A stretch of DNA of 64,000 nucleotides from Schizochytrium sp. TIO01 (GCA_004764695.1 SMSO01000004.1:2135501-2199500); one strand, 5' to 3'. Shown: positions 12,113 through 21,958, numbered from the stretch's first letter. Numbers and translations are program-made. Notes: generated by a model from the sequence alone, not told the origin.

Positions 12113-12690
12113 AGGAATATTGCATGCGCCTGTCATACCAAGTTTGAAAGAGAGCTGCATGTTTTGCCTTCTCTTTGATGTATTCTTTGTTACATATAAT
12201 ATAGGCTCTGTGTGTTTTGGAAAATACAACATCTTTTTGCCACTCTGCATATTCCCTCTTATTTCTTCGTTGATCATTGACCCTTTTATTGCGATTGCGT
12301 ACTTTCGTTCAGGAGGCCGATCGCATACTTACAATGACAAACATTCGATATCTCTACATATTTTTTACCTTTAGTCTTCTTCAGTCATCAGATCGTTTTT
12401 AATGTCAAATGCGACCTTGGTGTGGTACATTTTGATTAAACAAAAAATAAGAAGTCTCTATTGCTCAGGGTATTTTATGAGCATGTAGGTATGCTCAGAG
12501 AATATTAGATGTGAAATGATTTTTTTTAAGTCAAATATTTTTAAAATTCAATTTACACCATAGTCACAGTATATAAAAAACAAGTTTTAATTTAAAAAAA
12601 ATACAGATCCATCTGGAATAAAAAGATCAACCAGGATCAACAACTCAAGTGTAAATCTTAACATCAAAATAGCAAATATCGATCATGGCC
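12113..12690. other. Convergent intergenic spacer
   Basis: AT-rich DNA between the stop codons of SIN1 (+) and the C1 protein (-). It should hold both 3' UTRs. No gene or structured element is seen. Confidence 0.7.
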
Positions 12691-15600
12691 TCAAAATGCA
12701 GGGGAGCTACTGGGGCGATCGACTTTGCCTAGATCCACGGGGTCTGTGCGATAGAACTCCAGTATCTTGGCAATGTCATCCGTAAAATCTGTGAGGTCAT
12801 GTTGCAAATTAAGTGATACTAAGGATCGTGCTTGACCCTCCGGGGTTGATGCTCGCAAGAACAAATCATTCTCAGTAGATAACATATGGAACATGGTGAA
12901 CAGTGACCCGTCGAATGTGTTTAAGGATGCGTAGCGAATGAGAGCTTTGAGTATGTACCGTGCCAGCTCCTCCAGACGCTGATCTGTAACCGCGCTGAGA
13001 GACCATTCAAGAATGTCACTAGCATAATTATGCAATAGCTCTAACCCACCTTGGGCACAGAGCTTTTGGGCATGGGCGCAAAATCGCAGGTTTTCTTCCC
13101 CTTGAAATATAAAGCCAATTTTCCCAGTGTTCTCCCAGGACGTTGCTTGCACAGTCGGCAGCACAGAAATTCCCATAACACGATCCATTGCCCCCTTAAC
13201 ACAGAGCAATTTAGTTTGGATCCCACTTGTTAGAATATGCAATCCATCAGGGTCATCTGGGTCAGAGTATTGTTGAAACAATGGATTGCCAACAGCAATT
13301 CCTTGTTCAAGCACTTGGACCATTGCCATGTGAATGAGACCAGATTCTTCGACTCTTACCATACGACGCCATGGCCAATTATTTATGCGAGAGCGATTTG
13401 AGAAAACGCGACCAGTTAGCAAAAATTGAAAATCAACAGGAGCGACAAATTCAATATCGTTAAACTCCAGATGATATCGTCCCTGCCCAGCAGAAGCTTC
13501 AATAGTAAAGTGCAACTCCTCCAGGAGTTTCCTTCGGATATATTCTAAGAATTTACGACGTTTTGCGTAATGTTCCTTAATTTGCTCTTCTTTAAGACGC
13601 TGCTTTTCACCAAAAGGCATTTCCTCGACCTGGATTTCTCCTAGATGTTGTTCGGAGGTAGACATAGCTTCTACTGCTGTGTCTTCCATAATGGTCTCGC
13701 TAGAAATTAGGCAATCTTCCTCATCATCTTCGTCTGCTCCATCTGTTGAGGTTTTTTCTCGACGGAAATGTTTTTGTAAAGACTTGACATGCAAAGACTT
13801 TGCCTGGAAAGTGTATTCGTCATCTTCATTTTCATTGCTATCCGTCATTGTATCCTCATCAAAGTCGTCGATATCATCATCAAAGTCGTCAACATCTTCG
13901 CCATCACGAGCGCGGCGCGCATTAGAGGAAGCTGAGCGGGTCGAGGACTTCATTTGAAACACCATAGCATTTCCACCTCGAGTAGCAGCTGCAGCATGAA
14001 GCATTTTATCTCGAGCAACCTTTTGCAAATGGCCTATGCCTACAGCAGCATCCCAGCGAACCATTTCAATTCGAGTAATCACTCGTTTTCGCGCGAGCCG
14101 GAGGATTCGATCAACCAAATCAGTAAAAACAATCCTTCGTACACTGACGGCTCCCTCCGCGCCTTGCTTTTTTGATCGTAGAGACCTAGTCGACACGCCC
14201 ATACCTGCAGCACTTAACTCATCGGGTCTGAACCGAAATGAAGCCGACTGAACCATTTTTCGAAGTGTCTTGTCGAGTGCACCCTGCCACAAAGCTAAAA
14301 TTCGAGGTACGTGTGGAGTAACCTTTGTTTCAGGTCCGAAATATGTAAGAACGTATTGAATTAAATCAGTAATCTTGCGTAAAGGCGCTGCCATAGAAAG
14401 AATATCCCCATTCAAAACTCGCATACCAATTCTTCCTGCAGCATCTACAGTTGATTGAAGGTCTTGCTGCACCGAATAAATTGCCTTCATGCCAAGTTCT
14501 GCGATAGAGTCATCAGGAAACAATGCACTGTGGGTGAGAGAAAGCGCATGCTGAGTACGGATGAAAAGGTCAATCTGATTTGCATCAAGGCCAAGCGCCC
14601 GTTCAACTCGGGCTTCCAGAGGTTCATCCTTGTAAGCATGGCGTGGTGGTCCAGTCTGAGCTCCTGTAGCTGCTATTACAGCTGCTGTAGCAACACGTGT
14701 GGCCCCACGCAGTGCGGATCGCGTCATACCAGACATAAACCCTCGTCGGGGTGGGGGTGATTCGGGCTTTGTTTCCGAGCTTTCCATGACAAAGTCAAGT
14801 GTTTCTAGATCAAGCTCTGCATTTACATCCATACGTCCATGGTATCGAAACTGATCTTGTGAGTTTGCATGGCGCATGGACAATGGTGTCTGTTGATGCA
14901 TGAAATGCATATACTCGCCGAACTCGGGAGGAAGCGCTGCTTTGACTGATTGTTTCACTGCGCTGGTGATAAGGTTTTTGACAATCGTTCGCAAAAGTGC
15001 ATCTGGAACATTAAGAGAGCTGCCTTTAAAGTTAAGACCAAAGCGTTTGAATTTTAGCGAGAAACTGTTCTGTTTTAATCGCCAGGTTCCACGAATTCCT
15101 TTTTTCTTTGAGGCAATATACTCCATTTCGATATTGAGGAAGAACTCAAGGTCTAAAGTCAGTTCGTCTAGCATCACTGACATGGGTAAGGCATTGCCAC
15201 TAACAGAAAGTTGGTCAATACGAGCCAGCAAGCACACGCCATTTTCACTTTCCTTTTGCCTATGTTTGGCTGCAGATTTTCCCGATCCCATAGTATCAAA
15301 ATCGTATTCTGTGTTGTATCCGCCAAGAGCAAGTATCACCGTAGGCAATAGATGTGCTCCTGCCTTGGATGACATTGGAAGCATTGCAAGACGAATGGCA
15401 ATACTTGATTGAAATTGTTCGAGCCAAACACCACCTAATGCCACATAAGTACCTTCGAGACCTACACGTAGGAACCAATGACGCCATCGTGGGAAAAAAA
15501 GTTCTCGGCGCACAGCTTCCAGAGACTGTGTAGCAACCTTGACTTGCTGCTGAAGCTTATCGAGGCTTTCAAGCGATTTTTCTAGTTTGCCTTCAGGTCT

Positions 15601-16794
15601 ACATGGACCATCTATCCGTTCTTTAGCGATTTCTGGTTGCGCCTCTTGGGGCAAAATACTCTCGAGCTCGTCCAGTAGTTCGTTCTCCCGGCAACGATGT
15701 AGGGAATACAACTCAAGCAGCTCGTTGACTGTGTTTTCAATGTCAGACTTGCTTCTTTGTTGTTTTTGGTACTTTGTCATGAGCTTTTTGGCGAAAGTCT
15801 TGTAATGCATTGTTCGGGATCGAGCATTTTTGTCTACTTTAACAGACATCTTGTCACGTGCTGTCTTCAATTTTTTCTTATGTTCTGTAAGGTCAACTCG
15901 AAGGGCCTTTAGCCTAGGCTGCTCTTCGCGCTCCCAGCGTTCAGCCTCGTTCATTGCCACTGTACGGGATTGCGTATGTAATTTACGAAGTTCCCGGCTC
16001 ATATCATGAAGGGATGCCGGGATTGGGATTGGTCCGGCGCCGGCTGTTTCAGGTGAAGATGGTTTGCTAGATTTTGCAGACTTTCTACCTACACTGGAAG
16101 AGAAGCCAGCGGCGCTGGTGACTGCTGCACCAAGTCTTTTAGAAAGGCTTTGCCTCCAGCTCGAGCTTGTGCGGCGAGAAGATGATCTTCTGGGATTCTC
16201 GCCTAGTTCATGCAAGACGTCAGAGTCTTGTCCTACAAATTCGTATAAATGGCCTTCTCCTTCCTCTGTTTGGCTATCATAAGAGAGTTCCTCTTCATCA
16301 AGTAAGCCTGTATCAGGCGCAGCTTCGCAGTACTTAATGTTGATATTGGTTCGACAACCTGGGTGACATATAATACCACATTCATTGCATTGGTAGCCTT
16401 GGTTGAAGAGACCTTGAAGGGTTGTGCCGCAAGCGTAGCAATGTTTTGTCAAAGGAGGGTAGCTTCGTAGCTCGAACTTGTGCGTCACGCGAGCACACGA
16501 GCTTTGGATCTTATCGACGCATGTGTCATGGACATTGACACCGCAAATCCGACATGTGCAGCCAGTGCCTTTGGGAACAAACGATTCAATAACTTGGCGT
16601 CCAATCGCGCTTTTGATGGAGGATGGTGTATAGTCCAGCACGCTAGTGATCACGTCGTTTTCAATCATTTCATCACATACGAAGCATTTTGTGAGCGTCG
16701 AGAATCTTTGCGGGATAAAGTGATGGGCGATCTGTTTTGTATGCGAGCCTGCATCCCGGATGCGTTCTCTCATTGGATTAAAATTACCCTCCAT
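12691..16794 (-). CDS. Large C1-domain protein with coiled coil
   Basis: A single 1,367-codon ORF without introns. Two C1-type zinc fingers open it. The first has all eight ligands (H24, C37, C40, C81, C84, H89, C92, C100) but about 40 residues between C40 and C81, where 13-14 are usual. The second (H105, C119, C122, C136, C139, H144, C147, C156) has near-normal spacing. C1 domains bind diacylglycerol or membranes. After a Ser-rich linker comes a charged helical region at about 265-430, probably a coiled coil. A predominantly hydrophobic, beta-like region at about 440-640 might be a lipid-binding fold, but this is inference. A very acidic Asp/Glu tract lies at about 955-1000, followed by another folded region to the end. 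The start has a good context (CAAATGG), yet the frame stays open for 15 codons upstream to a TAG that could be a splice acceptor, and a candidate upstream exon lies at 16938-17040. The exact N-terminus is uncertain. Family not recognised. Confidence 0.8.
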   Translation of the reverse strand: MEGNFNPMRERIRDAGSHTKQIAHHFIPQRFSTLTKCFVCDEMIENDVITSVLDYTPSSIKSAIGRQVIESFVPKGTGCTCRICGVNVHDTCVDKIQSSCARVTHKFELRSYPPLTKHCYACGTTLQGLFNQGYQCNECGIICHPGCRTNINIKYCEAAPDTGLLDEEELSYDSQTEEGEGHLYEFVGQDSDVLHELGENPRRSSSRRTSSSWRQSLSKRLGAAVTSAAGFSSSVGRKSAKSSKPSSPETAGAGPIPIPASLHDMSRELRKLHTQSRTVAMNEAERWEREEQPRLKALRVDLTEHKKKLKTARDKMSVKVDKNARSRTMHYKTFAKKLMTKYQKQQRSKSDIENTVNELLELYSLHRCRENELLDELESILPQEAQPEIAKERIDGPCRPEGKLEKSLESLDKLQQQVKVATQSLEAVRRELFFPRWRHWFLRVGLEGTYVALGGVWLEQFQSSIAIRLAMLPMSSKAGAHLLPTVILALGGYNTEYDFDTMGSGKSAAKHRQKESENGVCLLARIDQLSVSGNALPMSVMLDELTLDLEFFLNIEMEYIASKKKGIRGTWRLKQNSFSLKFKRFGLNFKGSSLNVPDALLRTIVKNLITSAVKQSVKAALPPEFGEYMHFMHQQTPLSMRHANSQDQFRYHGRMDVNAELDLETLDFVMESSETKPESPPPRRGFMSGMTRSALRGATRVATAAVIAATGAQTGPPRHAYKDEPLEARVERALGLDANQIDLFIRTQHALSLTHSALFPDDSIAELGMKAIYSVQQDLQSTVDAAGRIGMRVLNGDILSMAAPLRKITDLIQYVLTYFGPETKVTPHVPRILALWQGALDKTLRKMVQSASFRFRPDELSAAGMGVSTRSLRSKKQGAEGAVSVRRIVFTDLVDRILRLARKRVITRIEMVRWDAAVGIGHLQKVARDKMLHAAAATRGGNAMVFQMKSSTRSASSNARRARDGEDVDDFDDDIDDFDEDTMTDSNENEDDEYTFQAKSLHVKSLQKHFRREKTSTDGADEDDEEDCLISSETIMEDTAVEAMSTSEQHLGEIQVEEMPFGEKQRLKEEQIKEHYAKRRKFLEYIRRKLLEELHFTIEASAGQGRYHLEFNDIEFVAPVDFQFLLTGRVFSNRSRINNWPWRRMVRVEESGLIHMAMVQVLEQGIAVGNPLFQQYSDPDDPDGLHILTSGIQTKLLCVKGAMDRVMGISVLPTVQATSWENTGKIGFIFQGEENLRFCAHAQKLCAQGGLELLHNYASDILEWSLSAVTDQRLEELARYILKALIRYASLNTFDGSLFTMFHMLSTENDLFLRASTPEGQARSLVSLNLQHDLTDFTDDIAKILEFYRTDPVDLGKVDRPSSSPAF

Positions 16795-16937
16795 TTGCAG
16801 TGTTTTGTCCTCTTCTTTGAAACCAAATGCGAAACTCTTCTATTGTTGGGTGTATTTCGGGCTTGTCCGTTCAGTTGCCTCACTCCATCACTCGCTGGGA
16901 ACCCTGGTCGACAAAGTTTGTAGTTGCTTTGGCTTAC

Positions 16938-17040
16938 TTGCCGTTGTTTGGGATTTGCGCAGTGGCCTCGTACAGCAGGTTGGATTGCTTCTTGAAGCGG
17001 TTTTGCAAAGAGAGCTTTTGCTGACGTATGTTGTCGCTTT
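16938..17040 (-). other. Candidate 5' exon of the C1-domain gene
   Basis: On the minus strand this 103-bp block is preceded by TTGACAG and followed by GTAAGC, so it is bounded by splice-like sites. One frame reads as a hydrophilic peptide with strongly G/C-ending codons (it contains RFKKQSNLLYEATAQIP). Joining it in that frame to the frame of the C1 ORF needs an unusual acceptor (GAAGAG). The simplest acceptor (AATAG) would need a different frame in this exon. It may be a coding exon or only a spliced leader exon. Confidence 0.3.
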
Positions 17041-17635
17041 CTGTCAAGTGAGGTAATACAATATAGTTACACGTAAAACCTGAAGAGCACTGCTAGGCAT
17101 TATTAATGTATAGGGTTCGCAGTGATGTGCACGCGCTTCATATGTGTACTTACCGCTTCAAAGTCGAATGCGTGCTCTACAATTCCATGAGTTTGGGTAT
17201 TAAGAAAACATGAAAGTCAAAATGAGTTTGATATTCCACTGATGGGCTAGCTGGGCCCCGTTCTTCGAGCTTGCAAATTATGCACAGTTCTGCATACTCT
17301 GAGGTAGGTATTGACTTGACAAAAGATGTCAGAGGTAAGTACGGGTAAGTATTTCATCCAATATCATAAAGTCCCTCGAGCCGCTTGTCAAACGCTTTGA
17401 AGATTGCCTAGGAGATAGCAATCAGCCAATGCATCAGGTGCCTGCAGCGTGGAGGATTGTTGTTCTCTTGCGAGTGGACAAGCACGGCAATTACCTCTAG
17501 GGTGAATTGCCGTAAAGCTGTACGTCCCTTGTAAGGGTCATGTACCTTGTACTGGTCGCTGTGTAAATTTTGGGCAATGATAATCGAGATGATTGATCAA
17601 TATTAGATCGATCACTTGAGACGAACGAAAGTACG
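17041..17635. other. Divergent promoter region
   Basis: Head-to-head spacer between the C1-domain gene (-) and the Ca3427-like gene (+). Further minus-strand exons of the C1 gene could lie here: a short block ending in GTAAGT at about 17152 reads as a plausible peptide. Nothing is certain. Confidence 0.5.
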
Positions 17636-19068
17636 ATGGCGAGCGAGACTACGGAGATGCGCACTGTGCGCGTGGGCGGAGTGCCAGAGCACTTCAACGC
17701 CCCATTTCACCTCGCAAAGAAAGCGTACGTTTTTACTATATCTTTTTAACTCTCGGCGGAGATGAAGAGGTGAAGAAGATCCAGGATGTGCCTCCTCTCT
17801 TAATTTATGCGTGAACAACCTGAAAGCGTTTCATCTTCTAGGTCTTCATGAAAAGAGAAAAGGCAAAGCTACTTCATGGAACTGTGATGTATTTTGTCCA
17901 AAGCTGCTTGCAGAAGCTTAGAAATTAGAATTACTCCGAAGAGAATGTCATAAAAGATCTGAATGCCGAAAGCTGAGTTCTCCTGTTTCGAGGTTGACTA
18001 ACGAGTAATGTGGATTCGTGCGTTGGTGATGATGACACAGAGGCAAATTTGAGGCGCAAGGCATTGATTTTCAGTGGACGGACTATCCGGGTGGCACAGG
18101 TGACATGTGCAAGGCATTGTCTGAGCGTGAAGTGGATGTAGCCATCATGCTGACGGAGGGAGCTCTGGCTCATGCCATGAACGCGGACCCAAAAGTCAAG
18201 CTTGTGGGCGTGCACGTGTCTTCTTCTGCAATCTGGGGTATACACGCTGGTGCCACATCATGCGAGGTGGATGATATTAAGGAGCTCAAGGGCAAGGCAA
18301 AGTTTGCAATCAGCCGCTATGGTTCGGGAAGCCATCTCATGTCATATGTTCTTGCGGAGTCGCTCGGTTGGGATACCAAGGAAGGAATGGAGTTTCAGGT
18401 GGTTGGCGGACTCAAGGGGGCCATAGAGGAGCTGCCCAAGGATGGAAACCTTGTTTTCATGTAAGTTAATTATGCTAAGGGTTACTTGAACTCGTACGTT
18501 TGGAAAAATTATGATTTACTGATGCGCAAACACGGGGGCATGTGTTATAATTGATCATATTCTCTTACTTGTACTCTGAAATTTTTTCATGATGACTGTA
18601 AACATTCTAATGTATTGTCAATTGCAACATGCTTTCTAATCTGTGGATATGTACAATAGGTGGGAGAAATTCACGACCTTGCCATGGGTTGTCGATGGTA
18701 CATTCAAGCGCATTGGCGAATTTCCGACGCCGTGGCCTTTCTTTGTAGTGGTTACACACGAGGATTTCTTAACGAGCGAAACTGCTGCTCAGGATCTTAA
18801 GACCGTGCTGGACATCGTACGTGAGCAAGCGGAGTCTTTCAAGACAGGAGGCGACGAGTCCTTGAAATACATCAAGGAGAATTACAAGATTGAGCCTGAA
18901 GCAGCTGCGGAGTGGATGGCATCGGTTACCTGGGCACTTGCCCCTACAGTAGATGTTGGTATGCTCAAGGGTGTCGCAGACACTCTTCATCGTTTGGGCA
19001 AGATTACTACCACCTCTGGTGAGGTTCCGACTGAAGAGGAAGTAGCTGCTGCCACTAAGGCACTCTAA
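17636..19068 (+). CDS. Ca3427-like type-2 periplasmic-binding-protein fold
   Basis: Three exons, 17636-17724, 18041-18460 and 18660-19068, give 305 residues. Introns are 316 and 199 bp with GTACGT/GTAAGT donors and CAG/TAG acceptors, and the phases join cleanly. The protein resembles ABC-transporter substrate-binding proteins of the NMT1/THI5 superfamily, in particular the eukaryotic group typified by Candida Ca3427. Characteristic stretches are YPGGTGDM near residue 45, LTEGALAH, AISRYGSGSHLMSYVLAE near 118-137, VVGGLKGA and VFMWEKFTT near 170. No signal peptide or membrane segment is present, so it is presumably intracellular rather than a transporter component. The ligand of the group is unknown to me. 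Such proteins are probably of ancient bacterial origin, but here the gene is normally intron-bearing. Confidence 0.87.
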
Positions 19069-19627
19069 CTAAGTAATTTGTCATTAAAAGATTGTTTTCA
19101 TAAATAGTATCAATCAATCTTTAAAGAACCTAATGTATCAGAAGCTAGGAAGCTGAAGATATTGAAGATATTATGAACACGAATCGGGTGTATTGACTTG
19201 ACTTGACATGACTTACGGAATGTTTCCTCCATTTACCTTGATAGTAGAAATTCTGCGAGTACCAGGACGTTATTTTTCAATGTACATACGAGAGATTTAT
19301 CAGTATGAAAAGATAGTAGCAATACTGGGACACTCCCACTTATGCTTATTATGCAACTTTGAATCCTCATGGTAATTGGATCTCAATTGGGAGCATTGAT
19401 TGACCCTCGAACACCTCAACCGCGTATTGAAAAACATTATTTTCTTCATGATAGAAACTCAAACGCTTGATCAGAGTGCAACTTTTAGACTTTATGGCAA
19501 CCACAACCCTTCATGAAGCCACGGTGGCTTCTTGAGGCAGCAAACGTGCTTTCTAGCATTTTAAAGAAAGACATTTGAACATCTTAAGTTGATGTACCTC
19601 GAGTGGGAGACAAGGTAAATAGACTAC
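19069..19627. other. Convergent intergenic spacer
   Basis: AT-rich spacer between the 3' ends of the Ca3427-like gene (+) and the twin-CX9C gene (-). It contains a short TTGACTTGACTTGACATGACTT direct repeat near 19194-19215. No gene seen. Confidence 0.6.
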
Positions 19628-19912
19628 TTAAGGTACAACACGGCGAAGGTTGTCAAAGCAGGAGCGCATGGCAGCGTATTGGTCCTTGCAAGAATCCTTC
19701 CGGACATCATCGATGGTGCTCTCCACACAAGATGCATATGCTGTCATATCCTCACGACACTGGGTGCGCATCTCCGCAAAAACACGGCCCATGCGGCCTT
19801 GCGGGCTCCGCACATTCGTCGCGGTCGGCGTTGAGATGTCCGTGGCAAACCCACGAATGGCCCCACGAACAAAGGCGGTTTCCTTAGTGCCCATCGACTT
19901 GACTGCGCTCAT
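19628..19912 (-). CDS. Twin-CX9C mitochondrial protein, NDUFAF8-like
   Basis: Intronless, 94 residues. Four cysteines form two CX9C motifs: C52-x9-C62 and C75-x9-C85, separated by 12 residues. This helix-turn-helix CHCH arrangement is oxidised by Mia40 in the mitochondrial intermembrane space. The pattern CREDMTAYASC followed by DSCKDQYAAMRSCF resembles NDUFAF8 (C17orf89), a complex I assembly factor, especially the AAYGRC and FCAREFEALRSCF parts of that protein. The N-terminal 45 residues are not obviously a cleavable presequence, as expected for the class. The start ATG has A at -3. The gene faces away from COQ9 and the small membrane ORF, so the locus groups mitochondrial functions. The twin-CX9C assignment is firm; the NDUFAF8 orthology is tentative. 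Confidence 0.8.
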   Translation of the reverse strand: MSAVKSMGTKETAFVRGAIRGFATDISTPTATNVRSPQGRMGRVFAEMRTQCREDMTAYASCVESTIDDVRKDSCKDQYAAMRSCFDNLRRVVP

Positions 19913-20282
19913 TTTGGCCTGAGTAATCTAGCTGCGCAAACCTCCGCTTTCGTTTTGATCAACGCAATCCATCGATCACTTGGTATTCGTCGCATTACAT
20001 TCCGATTTCGTCGCGCAGCCTATCACCAATCCCACAAGTGAGCTATAGTTTTAAACTCTACTTGTTACCCCTATAGCCTACTATAAAGTCGCTTTGATAA
20101 GTGACTTCTCTCCTAGCCACCGCACTCTCTGTCCTGGATGTGGCGATTTCCGCTCGGTCATTTTCGACACAATCGACGACCTTGCTGCGAAGCAAGCAAA
20201 AGAGTACTCCGCACTCAGTATTGTGCAAACTTTCTTATGATTAGCAATCGCTTCAGGCTGCCTTCTTCATAATCTGGCAGCT

Positions 20283-20447
20283 ATGAACCCTGTTCCTTAT
20301 TTTCTTCGCAATCCCTTTGCTGCGATCGGTATCGCAGTGGGCACCTTAGTCGCTCCATAGGGACTCTTAGCAGCAGCATATGAAGAACTCTGGGAACAAG
20401 AGGAATTTGTAGAACAAACAGAACTTCTGGACCCACAGTGGCGCTGA
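20283..20447 (+). pseudogene. Small one-helix ORF interrupted by in-frame TAG
   Basis: From ATG at 20283 the frame reads 25 codons (MNPVPYFLRNPFAAIG then a hydrophobic run). It meets TAG at 20358-20360 and continues in the same frame for 28 more codons (GLLAAAYEELWEQEEF onward) to a TGA at 20445-20447. The two halves together look like one small protein with a single membrane helix followed by an acidic, Glu-rich tail, much like small subunits of mitochondrial complexes. TAG is used as a normal stop elsewhere here (SIN1, NudC). Possible explanations are a recent nonsense mutation, a sequencing error, stop-codon readthrough, or splicing that removes the TAG (CCATAG is acceptor-like, but no intron of normal length is obvious). 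The family is not recognised. It lies between the twin-CX9C and COQ9 genes. Confidence 0.35.
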
Positions 20448-20689
20448 AGAAGGAAGCAAAGATAGTCGTCTTGTCACGCCATAGTTAGATGCAGCAGAGC
20501 GACGACTCGACAGCAAGCAAACAGGCAGTCTGGATTACCGGAGTCTCGGTCTTGCTTGCTTGCGTGCGTAGGTCGTGAGTAGCAGTAGCTCGAACCCCAG
20601 GTCGTTCTCCTGTGAGCGTGTCTTCGTGGCTGCAAAAGCGGTCGCTTTCCAAAGACATTTTGGAATTTGAAATTTGTGGAATCAGCACC

Positions 20690-21958
20690 ATGATGCGGCG
20701 ATCTCTCCTTACTGCACCGCGCCTTGCAAGCCGCAACACTCTCTCCAGAAACGTACGTGCACTGTCCTCCTCGCCTAGCTCTTCTGCTGGATCTTCCTCT
20801 GCTAAGGATGGCCAGAAGGACAGCCACGCGGATCCTAAGATCCGCATCATGGAGGCCGCTATGAACCACGTGAACCGTCGTGGATGGAGTGCAGAGGCCC
20901 TGTCAGCTGGTGCCCTGGATGTTGGATACCCACCTGTGACGCACGGCCTCTTTCGCCGTGGCCCTGCCGAGCTTGCAGAGTTCTGGATGGATCGTGGTAA
21001 CTCGCGACTTTCTGATTTCCTCGATTCTGATGAGGCCCGGACGCTCTCTGGAGAGCAGCTTGCAGCAGAGGCAATCTCGCGTCGTCTGGAGCACACCGTA
21101 CCATACCTTCGAAGCTGGCCTCAAGCTATGGCTTTGGGGCTCCACCCTGAGAACCTCCCTTCGACTTTGCAGAAATTGCATGAGATCCCAAGTCTTATCT
21201 GCGCTGCCGCTGACCGTAATGACGGCTCTCGCGAATGGGCAAAGCGCTCTGGCGCCGTGGGCTCTGTCTACGCCGCTGCTGAGCTTTACATGCTCACAGA
21301 CTATTCTGAGGGATACGCTGATACGCGTCGGTTTGTGCAGAGCCGCCTACGTGACTCACTCAACCTCCAGGAGCGCGCAGGACCCTCTGCAGAGACCCTT
21401 TCGGCGCTCGTCGGTGGCGTTGGATCCCTTCTGGCCTCTGCAGCAAGTCTTGTAGCGCCTGCGGTTCCTTCCGCAAGATCTTGGGGACCGCCCAAGCCAC
21501 CAAGCCCTGAGGAGGTCTTCACACAACTCAAAAAGGGCGTTGAGATGGCCTCCGCAAAGGTCAAGGCGTCTACAGCCGGTGCTTCAAGTGGTGTAGCATC
21601 CGCTTCTTCTTCATCGAAGAGCACAGCAGCAGGTGCAGGCGTCAAGACGGGTCCAGCTGCGGGGGATGCGGCGATGTCGGCATCGAACTGGGACGATGGA
21701 AACGACTTGGCGGAACTTGGCACAGTGGACGGACCATCACCACTGGCACCAGTTCAGTTGCCGGAAAAGATGTCCCTGTTTGGACTGCTCTCAATGCCGG
21801 GCAAAGAGGCCGCGGAACTCGTCCAGGTGAGTAACCCGGACTTTAAGGTGCTTGTGACGAATGTGAATGACGAGTCAGCGGAGCCCCGCCAGGAGGAGAG
21901 GCTCGTGCGCCTTCTGGTGAATGACCAGGATATCGTCGTCGATGTCCTTCGCTCATAA
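20690..21958 (+). CDS. COQ9: COQ9, ubiquinone biosynthesis lipid-binding protein
   Basis: COQ9 binds ubiquinone intermediates and helps the COQ7 hydroxylase in the mitochondrial matrix. The ATG at 20690 (CACCATGATGCGG) is preferred; the open frame extends upstream only through non-ATG codons. The 422-residue product begins with a Ser/Arg-rich presequence free of acidic residues (about 1-35). The COQ9 core covers about 49-222: RIMEAAMNHVNRRGWSAEAL, a GLFRRGPAEL segment, then PYLRSWPQAMALGLHPENLP, and an AELYMLTDYSEGYADTRRFV block matching the family's D-S-x-D-xx-T-xxF region. It then continues for another 200 residues: an Ala/Ser/Pro-rich linker (about 223-360) and a compact C-terminal block (about 361-422). 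That tail is absent from typical COQ9 proteins of about 300 residues. A GTGAGT word at 21827 could be a donor, but the frame reads through sensibly. Confidence 0.88.
   Translation: MMRRSLLTAPRLASRNTLSRNVRALSSSPSSSAGSSSAKDGQKDSHADPKIRIMEAAMNHVNRRGWSAEALSAGALDVGYPPVTHGLFRRGPAELAEFWMDRGNSRLSDFLDSDEARTLSGEQLAAEAISRRLEHTVPYLRSWPQAMALGLHPENLPSTLQKLHEIPSLICAAADRNDGSREWAKRSGAVGSVYAAAELYMLTDYSEGYADTRRFVQSRLRDSLNLQERAGPSAETLSALVGGVGSLLASAASLVAPAVPSARSWGPPKPPSPEEVFTQLKKGVEMASAKVKASTAGASSGVASASSSSKSTAAGAGVKTGPAAGDAAMSASNWDDGNDLAELGTVDGPSPLAPVQLPEKMSLFGLLSMPGKEAAELVQVSNPDFKVLVTNVNDESAEPRQEERLVRLLVNDQDIVVDVLRS

Noticed and set aside
20340-20360. A 24-nt mini-intron (GTGGGC...CCATAG) removing the in-frame TAG
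   Set aside because: Far shorter than the 127-355 bp introns seen in this window, and removal would delete part of the apparent membrane helix.
20485-21096. 203-codon minus-strand ORF
   Set aside because: Antisense shadow of COQ9.
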